The translations under genes and the position numbers were made by a program. The notes below the pieces were generated by a model. It was not told the origin of the DNA. It was given only the letters and a program-made list of their open reading frames with translations, and ran no database searches. A stretch of 64,000 nucleotides of DNA, from NCBI GenBank assembly GCA_964348095.1, contig CAYGBK010000060.1, forward strand, positions 1-64,000, written 5' to 3'. Shown piece by piece: positions 50,658 to 59,410 of the stretch. Origin of the DNA: WVXP01 sp964348095. GTDB taxonomy: Bacteria > Desulfobacterota > BSN033 > WVXP01. Every line of letters starts with the position of its first letter. The first letter of the stretch is position 1.

Positions 50658-52625
50658 CCGAGTTGGCTTCGATTCCTCAAACCTTTTCTCTAACTCCTCG
50701 AGTTCAAAAACCGTCGACTCCCATTGGCGGGTCCATTCTGCGACCTGTGTTTTCAAGGCGTTGAAGGATTCGTTCAGTTGTCGCAGCTGTTCCGGATTTC
50801 TATAGGTTTCCTCTCTGGAAAGCTCACCCGTGATCTGATCCATTTTTTTGGTCATGTCCTCGATGTTTTTCTCCAAGCCTGAGAGGCGATCCCGCAACGG
50901 TGTCGCCTCACGAAAAAGGCGGTTTCGCCATTCAGCTTCCGCGTGTCTGTGAAGGCGAGTCTTTTTCTTGACGACCCCTTTCTGACGCTGAGGGGGCTCC
51001 CCCTCCACCGAAGGCGAAGGGGGTTCCTTTTTTTTCCAGATCGACTGATAGTCATCAAAATTTCCCGGGTAGATCTCAACTTTCTGGTTTCGAATCACCA
51101 GGATCTTGTTGGCGACCGAATTGATAAGGTGCCGATCGTGGGTAATAAGACAGATCGTTCCGCCGTACTGTCGAAGAGCGGCCTCCAAGATTTCTCTGGA
51201 TGGAATGTCGAGATGATTGGTGGGCTCGTCCAGGAGCAAGAGATTGGCAGGTTGTACAAGCATCTTACAGAGGGCAAGACGGCTCTTTTCCCCTCCACTG
51301 AGCACGGAAGCTCTTTTGAAAACATCGTCTCCCCTGAACAGGAAACCGCCAAGGAGTTTCCTCAGTTGTCCCTGAGTGTGATTGGGGGCGACAGACATGA
51401 GCTCCTCAAACACTGTGTGACGGGAGACAAATCGATCCATCTGTTCCTGAGTGAAGACCGCCAGTTGAACCCCAGCCCCCATTCGCCGGTTCCCTTCAAA
51501 GTCGACCTCGTTTCTCAGGACCCGCATGAGCGTGGTCTTCCCAGCTCCATTGGGACCCACGATTGCAATTCTGTCCCCCCGGTTGATGCTGAGACTGATG
51601 CACTCATAAACCGCTTTTGTATCATAGGATTTGGAGACATTATTCAATTCGATAAGGACCTTTGGTGCCCTGGGAGGCGGTGGAAAATCAAAGTCAAATG
51701 ATCGCTTCTGTATGGGTGGATCGATTCGTTCCATCTTCTCAAGCAGTTTTATTCGGCTCTGAACCTGCCTCGCACGATCCTTACGAGCCCGGTTTCTCTC
51801 GATGAATCGCTCAATCTGTCGGATTCTTTCTTGTTGACTCTCGAAGGCGGCCTGTTGAAGCCGCAAACGCTTCTCTTTCTCATCCTCATAATGATCGTAA
51901 TTGCCTGCATAGTTGATCAACTTTCCCCCATCGATTTCGACGATCCGGTTCACCACATTGTTCAAAAAAACACGATCGTGGGAGACCAAAACGAGGGCAG
52001 CGGTTTCCTGTCTCAAATAGTTTTCCATCCACATCAGAGATTCGAGGTCCAGGTGGTTAGTCGGCTCGTCAAGGAGAATTAAATCGGGCTTTGACAAAAG
52101 GATTCGCGCCATAACTGCCCGCATTGTCCACCCACCGCTGAGCTCTTCGATCGGCCTGCCAAAATCTGACTCGCTGAAACCCAATCCCGAAAGGATTCTC
52201 TTCGCTCGGGCGTCGAGACTATACCCTCCGAGGTGGTCATAGACCTCATGGAGATCGCCTTGACGCGCCGTCAGTTGAACCATTTCGTCGTAGGACTGGG
52301 CTTTTTCCAAAGACCGTGCAGTTTCGTGGAGTTCCTTCTGAATACTCTTTAGATTCCCGGCTATGTCGGTGACCAAGCCCAGAACCGTTTTTCCCTTGAA
52401 CGTGACCACACTCTGAGGAAGATAGCCGATTCGCAAATCTTTCGGTTTTGAAATCTCGCCGCCGCTGGGCTCTTCCTCATCCAGAATGAGTCGAAAGAGA
52501 GTGGTTTTTCCAGTTCCATTCGGGCCGATGAGCCCGATACGGTCGGTGGGGCCGATGTGTAGGTCACAGTCTCTAAGAATGTCCTGATGGCCGTAAAACT
52601 TTGTGAGACCCTGAACCTTGATCAT
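50616..52625 (-). CDS. ABC-F family ATPase (Uup/YheS-like)
   Basis: A 669-aa soluble ABC-F protein with two ABC domains. Domain 1: GPNGTGKTT, LSGGWTMRA, LLDEPTNHLD; domain 2: GPNGAGKTT, LSGGEKSRL, LLDEPTNHLD. A charged linker (about residues 240-310) and a C-terminal coiled coil (LSGLEKNIEDMTKKMDQITGEL) are typical. Members act on the ribosome in translation or antibiotic protection. ATG 52625 starts the ABC domain at once; the frame is open twelve codons upstream. The C-terminal QESE is from the dispersed repeat. Confidence 0.93.
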   Translation of the reverse strand: MIKVQGLTKFYGHQDILRDCDLHIGPTDRIGLIGPNGTGKTTLFRLILDEEEPSGGEISKPKDLRIGYLPQSVVTFKGKTVLGLVTDIAGNLKSIQKELHETARSLEKAQSYDEMVQLTARQGDLHEVYDHLGGYSLDARAKRILSGLGFSESDFGRPIEELSGGWTMRAVMARILLSKPDLILLDEPTNHLDLESLMWMENYLRQETAALVLVSHDRVFLNNVVNRIVEIDGGKLINYAGNYDHYEDEKEKRLRLQQAAFESQQERIRQIERFIERNRARKDRARQVQSRIKLLEKMERIDPPIQKRSFDFDFPPPPRAPKVLIELNNVSKSYDTKAVYECISLSINRGDRIAIVGPNGAGKTTLMRVLRNEVDFEGNRRMGAGVQLAVFTQEQMDRFVSRHTVFEELMSVAPNHTQGQLRKLLGGFLFRGDDVFKRASVLSGGEKSRLALCKMLVQPANLLLLDEPTNHLDIPSREILEAALRQYGGTICLITHDRHLINSVANKILVIRNQKVEIYPGNFDDYQSIWKKKEPPSPSVEGEPPQRQKGVVKKKTRLHRHAEAEWRNRLFREATPLRDRLSGLEKNIEDMTKKMDQITGELSREETYRNPEQLRQLNESFNALKTQVAEWTRQWESTVFELEELEKRFEESKPTRSDQESVPRNQESE

Positions 52626-52672
52626 GGCAGTATTCCTACCACATTTCCCTCCTGATAACAAAATACTCTACC

Positions 52673-52862
52673 TGGGGTCAAACCTACAAAATACAGTTAA
52701 CAGAAAATGTGAGAAACGACTATCCCGTGCGGGGGGTTATTTCAGGATAATAACCCCTCAGGCAGTCTCCAACGTCCTTATAGTGGATTACAACCTGGCA
52801 GAATCAGAAGGGGCACGAACGGAGGTGGAGCAGATTAAGTGTAAATTGTAGGTTTGACCCCA
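52673..52862. mobile_element. MITE-like element with 17-bp perfect terminal inverted repeats
   Basis: The ends are TGGGGTCAAACCTACAA (52673-52689) and its exact reverse complement (52846-52862). Inside is a perfect 9-bp hairpin, GGGGTTATT/AATAACCCC with a 7-base loop (52733-52757). There is no credible gene within 190 bases. Ends of the GGGGTCAnACCTACAA type recall short elements seen near REP-associated transposases in delta-type genomes (from memory). No clear target-site duplication is visible. Confidence 0.55.
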
Positions 52863-52923
52863 ATTCTTGAGCCATGCCGTGTGTTACGATTTGGTAATTG
52901 ATTCCTTACAAAACTGTTGACCG

Positions 52924-52949
52924 GCATTCAGAATTCTCAATGAGAATGC
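52924..52949. promoter_or_regulatory. Putative upstream activator site of the NtrC-type gene
   Basis: Half-sites GCATTC (52924-52929) and GAATGC (52944-52949) with 14 bases between. They stand about 70-95 bases before the -24 element. An inner dyad ATTCTCA-A-TGAGAAT overlaps (52933-52947). The same half-sites occur upstream of the cytochrome operon with 4 bases between, one helical turn less. Confidence 0.45.
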
Positions 52950-53018
52950 TCGACTTTTCCGGCCGCAGGTTGTTGAAACGAAAAAGAAACCGGGAATTAG
53001 CAGGTCAGAAAATACTCC

Positions 53019-53035
53019 TTGGCATTGCCTTTGCG
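53019..53035 (+). promoter_or_regulatory. Sigma-54 promoter of the NtrC-type regulator gene
   Basis: TTGGCATTGCCTTTGCG: GG at 53021-53022 and GC at 53033-53034 with exactly ten bases between, matching the -24/-12 consensus. A perfect palindrome AATACCAC-TAG-GTGGTATT (53036-53054) covers the expected start of transcription. Confidence 0.75.
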
Positions 53036-53083
53036 AATACCACTAGGTGGTATTTACCCTTCAGGTGACCTTCTGGAGCAGAA

Positions 53084-54436
53084 ATGAAATCGAAAACGGT
53101 CTTGGTCGTTGATGATGCCGAAAACCTCTTGATATTGATGAAGACAAGGCTAAAGTCTCTCGGTTATCAGGTAACCACAGTATTGACCGCAGAAGATGCA
53201 AAGCAGGCAATGCTTGCCAATGGCTTTGATGTTGCTATTGTCGACCTCCAACTCATCAACCAGGATGGGATATCACTCATGGAGGAGCTTCACCTCATAA
53301 ACCCTGATATGCCGGTTATTATCCTCACCGCATACGGAAGTATCGAAACGGCGGTGGAGGCCATGAAAAAGGGTGCCTATACCTATTTTGCAAAGCCCTT
53401 TGATCCTCGCGAATTGGCGTGGCATCTCGAAAAAGCAATCGAGAATCGGAGACTTATCTCTGAAGTCAAGAGACTGAAGGGGTTAGTCCAGGAGACGTAT
53501 GGTTTTTCAAACATTGTGGCAAGGAGCAAGAAAATGCAGATAGTCCTTGCACAGGTCTCCCGGATCGCTCGGAACGACTCAAATGTATATCTTTATGGGG
53601 AAAGTGGGACAGGCAAGGAGCTCATAGCAAGAGCGATTCATGTTGCGAGTGGAAGACAGGGTAATCCCTTTGTGGCAATTAATTGTGCTGCCCTGCCTGA
53701 AAACCTGCTTGAAAGTGAACTTTTCGGCCATGAAAAGGGGGCCTTTACCGGAGCAATAAGGAGTTCTAAGGGATTGTTCTTTCAGGCCAATGGCGGAACA
53801 GCTTTCCTAGACGAGATTGGAGACATGCCGCTGTCGATTCAAGCCAAGCTTCTCAGGGTTCTTCAAGATCGCCAGTTCTACCCTTTAGGCAGTCAGAATC
53901 CACTCAAAGTCGATCTGAGAGTAATCGTTGCAACGAACAAAAATCTTGAAGAAGAGGTGAAACGAGGAAACTTTCGTGAAGACCTGTTTTACAGGATTCA
54001 CGTAATTCCAATTGAATTACCTCCTTTGAGAGAAAGGAAAGAGGATATACGAATTCTGATAGAGCACTTCTTGAGGAGATTCAATGAAAAGATGGGAAAA
54101 AGGGTTAAGGGATTAGTGCCAATGGCGATCCAGAGGCTGATGCTCTACGACTGGCCTGGTAATGTGAGGGAGTTGGAAAATACAATAGAGTATGCCGTGG
54201 CCATGACCCAGGATGACGTGATAAAAGAGGATCTTATTCTCAACACAAAGGCCTCGGTTGAACCATTGAAGCCCCTCAAGGAGGCGCGTGAGTCCTTCGA
54301 AAGGGAATATCTTAGCAACGTTCTAAAACTCACCGAGGGGAATATCAGCAAAGCAGCAGAACTGACCGGTAAATATCGGGCCGACTTCTATAACCTTCTG
54401 AAGAAGTACGGACTTAAACCCGAGAGACGGTCTTGA
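53084..54436 (+). CDS. NtrC-family sigma-54-dependent response regulator
   Basis: A 450-aa activator. The receiver domain has Asp54 (VAIVDLQL) and Lys near 104 (YFAKPFDP); the AAA+ domain has Walker A GESGTGKE, GAFTGA (contact with sigma-54) and Walker B GGTAFLDEIGD; the C-terminal Fis helix-turn-helix is LTEGNISKAAELTGKYRADFYNLLKKYGL. There is no adjacent kinase, so it is an orphan in this window. Its own gene has a sigma-54 promoter, as does the next operon, so it probably activates both. Confidence 0.94.
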   Translation: MKSKTVLVVDDAENLLILMKTRLKSLGYQVTTVLTAEDAKQAMLANGFDVAIVDLQLINQDGISLMEELHLINPDMPVIILTAYGSIETAVEAMKKGAYTYFAKPFDPRELAWHLEKAIENRRLISEVKRLKGLVQETYGFSNIVARSKKMQIVLAQVSRIARNDSNVYLYGESGTGKELIARAIHVASGRQGNPFVAINCAALPENLLESELFGHEKGAFTGAIRSSKGLFFQANGGTAFLDEIGDMPLSIQAKLLRVLQDRQFYPLGSQNPLKVDLRVIVATNKNLEEEVKRGNFREDLFYRIHVIPIELPPLRERKEDIRILIEHFLRRFNEKMGKRVKGLVPMAIQRLMLYDWPGNVRELENTIEYAVAMTQDDVIKEDLILNTKASVEPLKPLKEARESFEREYLSNVLKLTEGNISKAAELTGKYRADFYNLLKKYGLKPERRS

Positions 54437-54758
54437 ACCCGAGAGCTTATAAAAGATTAAGTTCACAACAATTGTTTATACTATCCGTTCCTCTATGTCT
54501 GCAATACCATCCTAGTAGAATTCTCTTATTTTACATACCAAATCTTGCATTCCACAGAATGCGTCTATTTTGGTGAACGCAGAATCATACATTGTAGAAC
54601 TGCCTGATTTTACTAACAGAAGGTAACATTTTTCAGAAATTTCTTCCTTTTGATGTAGCTAAAACCATACAAATTGCAGAGCTCCAAATGGCCTTCCCAA
54701 TTTCCGCCCAGTAATACTTGTTTTTGATATTCAATAGGATAGCAAAAAGTAAATTACC
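54437..54758. other. AT-rich intergenic region upstream of the respiratory operon
   Basis: No gene. The region is visibly richer in A and T than its neighbours, as expected for a bendable enhancer-promoter segment; it contains the dyad at 54547-54562 and leads to the sigma-54 promoter. Confidence 0.5.
54547..54562. promoter_or_regulatory. Putative upstream activator site of the cytochrome/molybdoenzyme operon
   Basis: GCATTC-CACA-GAATGC, a perfect 6-bp dyad about 200 bases before the -24 element, an ordinary enhancer distance. The half-sites match those upstream of the regulator gene. Confidence 0.45.
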
Positions 54759-54776
54759 TTGGCATCACAATTGCGC
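54759..54776 (+). promoter_or_regulatory. Sigma-54 promoter of the cytochrome/molybdoenzyme operon
   Basis: TTGGCATCACAATTGCGC: GG at 54761-54762 and GC at 54773-54774 with ten bases between. It is nearly identical in its -24 part (CCTTGGCAT) to the regulator's promoter. The 5' leader is about 85 bases. Confidence 0.78.
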
Positions 54777-54871
54777 TAACCCGCAGATAATGGAAAACAA
54801 GGTGAAATGGAATCATTACAAATCAAGGGATGAACATTCAATGGTCATAAAAGAAGGGAGGTTTAAGAACA

Positions 54872-55708
54872 ATGAGTAGAGAAAATAAACTCGGTAAACG
54901 CAGAATGGGAATTGAATTATTAGTGGGAATTTGTCTCCTAACCTGGGTTTCAAGTGGTTTTGTAAACGCAGATTCAGATTATGAAATTCTGGAGCCTCAT
55001 GGTGACCCAATGGTGGAACTCGACGGAAACACTTCATGGCGGGCTCCCGCTGAGAACGGGACCCCTGACGTTGATGAAGTCTTCTTTACGACCACAGTTG
55101 CCGAGAATGAGGCTAGAGACCGACGTAGGCGCGAAGATGACGGTGAGCGTGATGAACGAGAAGAGGGAGATACCATGCCACCGTCGGTGAATCTCATCGC
55201 CACGCATGATAGCAGCTCTCCCCAGTATGAAAAGAATTGCACTGCATGCCATGCAGCTACCCTTACCGAGGAGAGTTTGGATCCCTCATTGCCTGGTGCC
55301 CATGTGGCCATGTTCTCCTTTGCTCCTGGCAAACCGGGTGAAAACAACCAGTGTGTTTGGTGCCACCGCACTGTTGATTTAACGCAAGGGACACAGCTGG
55401 AATCGAGGTCGAAAGGAAGCCAGAGAAAACATGTGGATCCCAAGCTTTGTGCCCTGTGTCATGGACCCTCCGGCCTGGGACGGCAGTTCTACCAGTCAGA
55501 GCTATCGCCAACCGACCTCGGCGGAGCAGCACTCTATGAACTTTCCTGTGCAGCCTGTCATGGGAACCTGGCAAACTCTGAAGTAAGAGGTGAATCCGCA
55601 GATGAGATCCAGGAAGAAATAGATGAAGATGAAGGGGGGATGAGGCCCCTCGGGGACTTCCTCTCAGCAGAAGCTATCCAGGCAATCGCTGATGCACTTG
55701 CAGAATAA
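54872..55708 (+). CDS. Periplasmic tetrahaem c-type cytochrome
   Basis: A 278-aa exported protein. A signal peptide (ELLVGICLLTWVSSGFVNA) is followed by an acidic and Arg-rich linker (DRRRREDDGERDEREEGD), then four haem motifs: CTACH, CVWCH, CALCH and CAACH. The last haem lies in a small domain like single-haem cytochrome c. It is the first gene of the molybdoenzyme operon, 64 bases ahead of the catalytic subunit, so it probably carries electrons to or from that enzyme in the periplasm. AAGGGAGG precedes ATG. Confidence 0.88.
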   Translation: MSRENKLGKRRMGIELLVGICLLTWVSSGFVNADSDYEILEPHGDPMVELDGNTSWRAPAENGTPDVDEVFFTTTVAENEARDRRRREDDGERDEREEGDTMPPSVNLIATHDSSSPQYEKNCTACHAATLTEESLDPSLPGAHVAMFSFAPGKPGENNQCVWCHRTVDLTQGTQLESRSKGSQRKHVDPKLCALCHGPSGLGRQFYQSELSPTDLGGAALYELSCAACHGNLANSEVRGESADEIQEEIDEDEGGMRPLGDFLSAEAIQAIADALAE

Positions 55709-55772
55709 GCCGAATTGGGCGCAACAAGACGGGAGGAAGACGCGATAACGGTTGAAAGGAGGTTAATACATC

Positions 55773-58757
55773 ATGAAGGACCAGAGAGAAAAGAATTGGC
55801 TCAACCCCTGTGTAAACCGACGTACCTTTCTGAAGGTGAGCGGGGTGCTGGCTTCGGCGGCAATGGGAAGTCAGGTTTTCACGAAATCCAAAGCTACCGC
55901 GGGCCCAGAGGTCGTCGCCGGAGAGAACCCACCGGATGCAATCGAAACCGCTGAGGACATCATTTACAGTGTCTGCCAGATGTGCCATTCGCGTTGCGGC
56001 ATCCGGGCAAAGGTCAAGGAAGGGGTCCTGGTAAAGATTGACGGAAACCCCTATCACCCAAACAACCGGGATGTCAATCCGACAAGGCTAGACTACGGTA
56101 CACGTCCGGGAGAAGCGTATAAAGAACTAGGCCGGCTGTGCCTGAAAGGCCAGTCCGGAGTCCAGACGCTTTACGATCCATTCCGGATCCAGCATCCTTT
56201 GAAAAGAGTAGGACCACGAAATTCCGGACAGTGGGAGGCGATCAGCTGGGACCAGGCTTTCTCTGAGATAGCGGCCAAAATTAATGAGCTGATCCCCCCT
56301 GGCGAAAGAGATGACCTTATCGATCCAGCCGTCCCAGAACTGGGCAAAAAAAGGAACCACCTTGCCTTTGCCCCTGGCCGGAGCGTGGAAAAGGAGATGA
56401 GCGAGCGGATCTGGAAACACGCCTGGGGTACGGCCAACTACGGCCTCAGCCACACCTCAATCTGCGAGGTCTCTCGTCACGTCGCCAACGAACTGATTAC
56501 CTGGGATCCGAGGGGGAGCAAGAACAGCATGGGGGCGGGAAGAACTGAAGGCTGGCAGCCAGATACCCTGGGATCCGAATACCTCATTTTCTTCGGCGCC
56601 AACCCCTTGGAGGCGGATTTTCCCATGCTCGCCATGGCCAGAAACCTGATGGAGTTCAAACGGAACGGGGGGAAATATGTGGCGGTCGACCCCCGATTCA
56701 ACAACACGGCAGCCCAGGCCCACCAGTGGGTCCCAATCACCCCGGGCACAGATGCTGCGCTCGCCATGGGGATGATCAGCTGGATCATAGAGAATGGCGC
56801 GTATGACACCCGATACCTCGAAAATACCAACAAGCGTGCTGCTGATGCGGATGGCGAACCGACTTGGACGGATGCGACCTACCTGGTGGGAACTTTTAAC
56901 GATAACGAGGGGAACCAATTCCAACGGTATGTCACCGCGAAGGAAGTTGGAATCCCCGGTGGAACGACTCTGGATGATGATGACTACGTGGTATGGTCAG
57001 ACGGAGAGCCTAAGGGATATAACCAAGTCTTCCACGGCGATTTGGAGGTGACCGAGACTTTGACCCTGACGGTAGAAGGAGTTGAAACCGAGGTGGAATG
57101 CAAATCCGCTTTCACCCTCTTGAGAGAATCGGCAAACTCGATGACTCTCGATGAGTATGCTTCCGTCTGTGCTGTGTCCGTGATCACCATGGAAGCATTG
57201 GCCAGTGAATTCGTCAGCCATGGCAAAAAAGCGGTGGCCATGACCTACCGGGGGCCGATCAAGCATACAAACGGTCTCTATAACCAGATGGCCATTCAAC
57301 ATTTGAACACCCTGATCGGAAACTATGACTGGAAGGGTGGCTGCACTGCAGGCGGTGGAGGATGGGGCCATAAATCCGGCGTTGTAGAGCTGAGCAAAGT
57401 CGCAGGAGACCCCGGACATGAGGGGATCCGAATCGACCGGGCCAAAACATTTTACGATGAAAGGGAAGCAGGAAACCTGTTCACGGGATACCCGGCCAAG
57501 CGCCCCTGGTTTCCCTTTGGAACCCACGGAAACTACCAGGAGGTGATCCCCAGCATCGAGGATGGATATCCCTACAACATAAAGGTGCTGATCACGTACT
57601 GGAATGCCTGGCCCTACTCGACTCCCACCCTGAGAAAGGTGTGGGAGGAGACGGTAGCCGATGAGACCAAACTGCCCCTCCTCGTTTCCATCAGTCCGGT
57701 GATCGGGGAGGTTGCCGCCTGGGCGGATTATGTGCTCCCGGATACCGTCTATCTCGAGAAGTTCTCGGTTCCGGGCATACCGTGGAGGGTGAATAAGGGC
57801 ACCGCTTTCCAGCAGCCGGTAGTGGGGGCATTTGACGGAAAACTGATCGGTGTCAGTACCGCGAATGGGGGTCCGGGGAACACCATTTCATTGAACGCCA
57901 AAAACGATTACACCCCCGCCCTGCCCGATACTAAGGCGGTCTTGGATATCCATATCGGCCTAGCCAAGGCCCTCGGGCTTCCCGGTGTAGGTCGTAATGC
58001 CCTTTTGGACCAGAGTGGGAACCCCGTAGGAGACCTCAATAACAGCTGGGATTGGGCCAAGGCTATCATCCAGAACATCGCCACGAGCGCCGGGGTAGAG
58101 ATGAACGAGATTCTCTCTAAAGGAGGGGTCTTCGATAAAGCGGGGGATGAGTACCAGGACAACTACCTCTCCCACAAATACGGCAACATCATCCGCACAT
58201 TTATCGACCCTATTGCACGCACGAGGGATTCGGTAACCGGAGAGTACTATTTTGGTGTGCCGCAGTATATCGCACCAGCCCATTCTGACGGAACTGAGGT
58301 GGGCGACCCTGGATACCCATACCGGCTCATCACGTACAAAACGATCCACCACGGCCAGGCCAGAACAAACGTCAATCCCTGGCTTATGCTCATGATTCCC
58401 GAGAATCCTGTGGAGATTAGTGAAACCGATGCAGCTACGATCGGAGTGGAGACAGGAGATCAGGTGAGGGTAACTTCTGCATCAGACACCCAGGGGATTG
58501 TGGGAAAGGCAAAGGTGACCCAGGGATTAAAACCGGGAGTCGTGGCGATCTCTCACCATTACGGCCACTGGGAGCAACATTCAAGGCCAGTTGTCATAAA
58601 CGGCTCTGCCATGGGCCATGATCCTAGCCGGGGAGCAGGAATTCAACCGACTCAGATCATGAGGACAGATAGACATTATCCAAATGTAAGCCTCCAGGAG
58701 CCGATCGGTGGGAGCTGTTCGTTTTACGATACCTGGGTGAATGTAACCAAAGTCTAA
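55773..58757 (+). CDS. Molybdopterin oxidoreductase catalytic subunit (DMSO-reductase family), Tat-exported
   Basis: A 994-aa periplasmic enzyme. The Tat signal is NRRTFLKVSG near residue 16. The 4Fe-4S motif CQMCHSRCGIRAKVKEG with a later Cys in GRLCLKGQ follows, then the Moco domains; HTSICEVSR holds a Cys that is the likely Mo ligand, as in PsrA/TtrA/ArrA-type enzymes. The C-terminal dinucleotide-binding domain ends with HPSR-like stretches. The length exceeds PsrA/PhsA and is near tetrathionate or arsenate reductases. The substrate (sulfur oxyanion, polysulfide, arsenate or other) is not settled. AAGGAGG precedes ATG. Confidence 0.9.
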   Translation: MKDQREKNWLNPCVNRRTFLKVSGVLASAAMGSQVFTKSKATAGPEVVAGENPPDAIETAEDIIYSVCQMCHSRCGIRAKVKEGVLVKIDGNPYHPNNRDVNPTRLDYGTRPGEAYKELGRLCLKGQSGVQTLYDPFRIQHPLKRVGPRNSGQWEAISWDQAFSEIAAKINELIPPGERDDLIDPAVPELGKKRNHLAFAPGRSVEKEMSERIWKHAWGTANYGLSHTSICEVSRHVANELITWDPRGSKNSMGAGRTEGWQPDTLGSEYLIFFGANPLEADFPMLAMARNLMEFKRNGGKYVAVDPRFNNTAAQAHQWVPITPGTDAALAMGMISWIIENGAYDTRYLENTNKRAADADGEPTWTDATYLVGTFNDNEGNQFQRYVTAKEVGIPGGTTLDDDDYVVWSDGEPKGYNQVFHGDLEVTETLTLTVEGVETEVECKSAFTLLRESANSMTLDEYASVCAVSVITMEALASEFVSHGKKAVAMTYRGPIKHTNGLYNQMAIQHLNTLIGNYDWKGGCTAGGGGWGHKSGVVELSKVAGDPGHEGIRIDRAKTFYDEREAGNLFTGYPAKRPWFPFGTHGNYQEVIPSIEDGYPYNIKVLITYWNAWPYSTPTLRKVWEETVADETKLPLLVSISPVIGEVAAWADYVLPDTVYLEKFSVPGIPWRVNKGTAFQQPVVGAFDGKLIGVSTANGGPGNTISLNAKNDYTPALPDTKAVLDIHIGLAKALGLPGVGRNALLDQSGNPVGDLNNSWDWAKAIIQNIATSAGVEMNEILSKGGVFDKAGDEYQDNYLSHKYGNIIRTFIDPIARTRDSVTGEYYFGVPQYIAPAHSDGTEVGDPGYPYRLITYKTIHHGQARTNVNPWLMLMIPENPVEISETDAATIGVETGDQVRVTSASDTQGIVGKAKVTQGLKPGVVAISHHYGHWEQHSRPVVINGSAMGHDPSRGAGIQPTQIMRTDRHYPNVSLQEPIGGSCSFYDTWVNVTKV

Positions 58758-58780
58758 GGGAAATAGGGAGGTGACTGAAA

Positions 58781-59359
58781 ATGGCACAGAAAGGCTGGTT
58801 AATTGATTTGGATAAGTGTACCGGGTGTGATTCCTGTACTATCGCCTGCAAGTCAGAGAACAATACCCGTCCGTTGAGCTCGCCCATGCCGTTCAAGAAC
58901 GGGAGCGGTGTTCTCCCGGACGCGGTGAACTATCGCTGGGTTATCAAGAAGGAAAGCGGGGTCTATCCCCATCCTACCGTGACGTTTGTCACGAGCGCTT
59001 GTAATCACTGTGAACACCCGGCCTGCATGGCTTCATGCCCGGTCGATGCGATTTCCAAGCGAGCAGAAGATGGCATCGTGTTAATCAATCAGGAGGTTTG
59101 CGTCGGCTGTCGGAACTGCATTCACACCTGCCCTTATGGGGCGCCTCAGTTCAACTCGCAGACAGAAAAGGTCGAGAAATGCACCCTCTGTGTCCACCGC
59201 CTGGAGGCGGGATTTCTCCCGGCTTGTGTGACTACCTGTGTGGGAAACGCGTTGCATCTCGTCGATGATTTTCCTGTGAGCGACTCGGGTATAAATGCGC
59301 CGAATGGGTTTGCTGACCCGTCGCTCACCGTGCCCTCGGTGAAGTTCGAGACGGGTTAG
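58781..59359 (+). CDS. Four-cluster Fe-S electron-transfer subunit (DmsB/PsrB-like)
   Basis: A 192-aa ferredoxin subunit with four 4Fe-4S motifs: CTGCDSCTIACK, CNHCEHPACMASCP, CVGCRNCIHTCPYG and CTLCVHRLEAG...CVTTC. This is the beta subunit of DMSO-reductase-family enzymes. It has no signal and is probably co-exported with the Tat-borne catalytic subunit. A membrane anchor (NrfD/PsrC type), normally encoded next, is absent. GGGAGGTGACTGAAA precedes ATG. Confidence 0.92.
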   Translation: MAQKGWLIDLDKCTGCDSCTIACKSENNTRPLSSPMPFKNGSGVLPDAVNYRWVIKKESGVYPHPTVTFVTSACNHCEHPACMASCPVDAISKRAEDGIVLINQEVCVGCRNCIHTCPYGAPQFNSQTEKVEKCTLCVHRLEAGFLPACVTTCVGNALHLVDDFPVSDSGINAPNGFADPSLTVPSVKFETG

Positions 59360-59410
59360 CCATGACATAAGGCAAACATCAAATCTCTAATTCGAATGGA
59401 GGGTCAAGCG

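Noticed and set aside
52618..52851. 77-codon plus-strand frame upstream of the NtrC-type gene
   Set aside because: It spans the ABC-F start and most of the inverted-repeat element; no ribosome site and no protein character.
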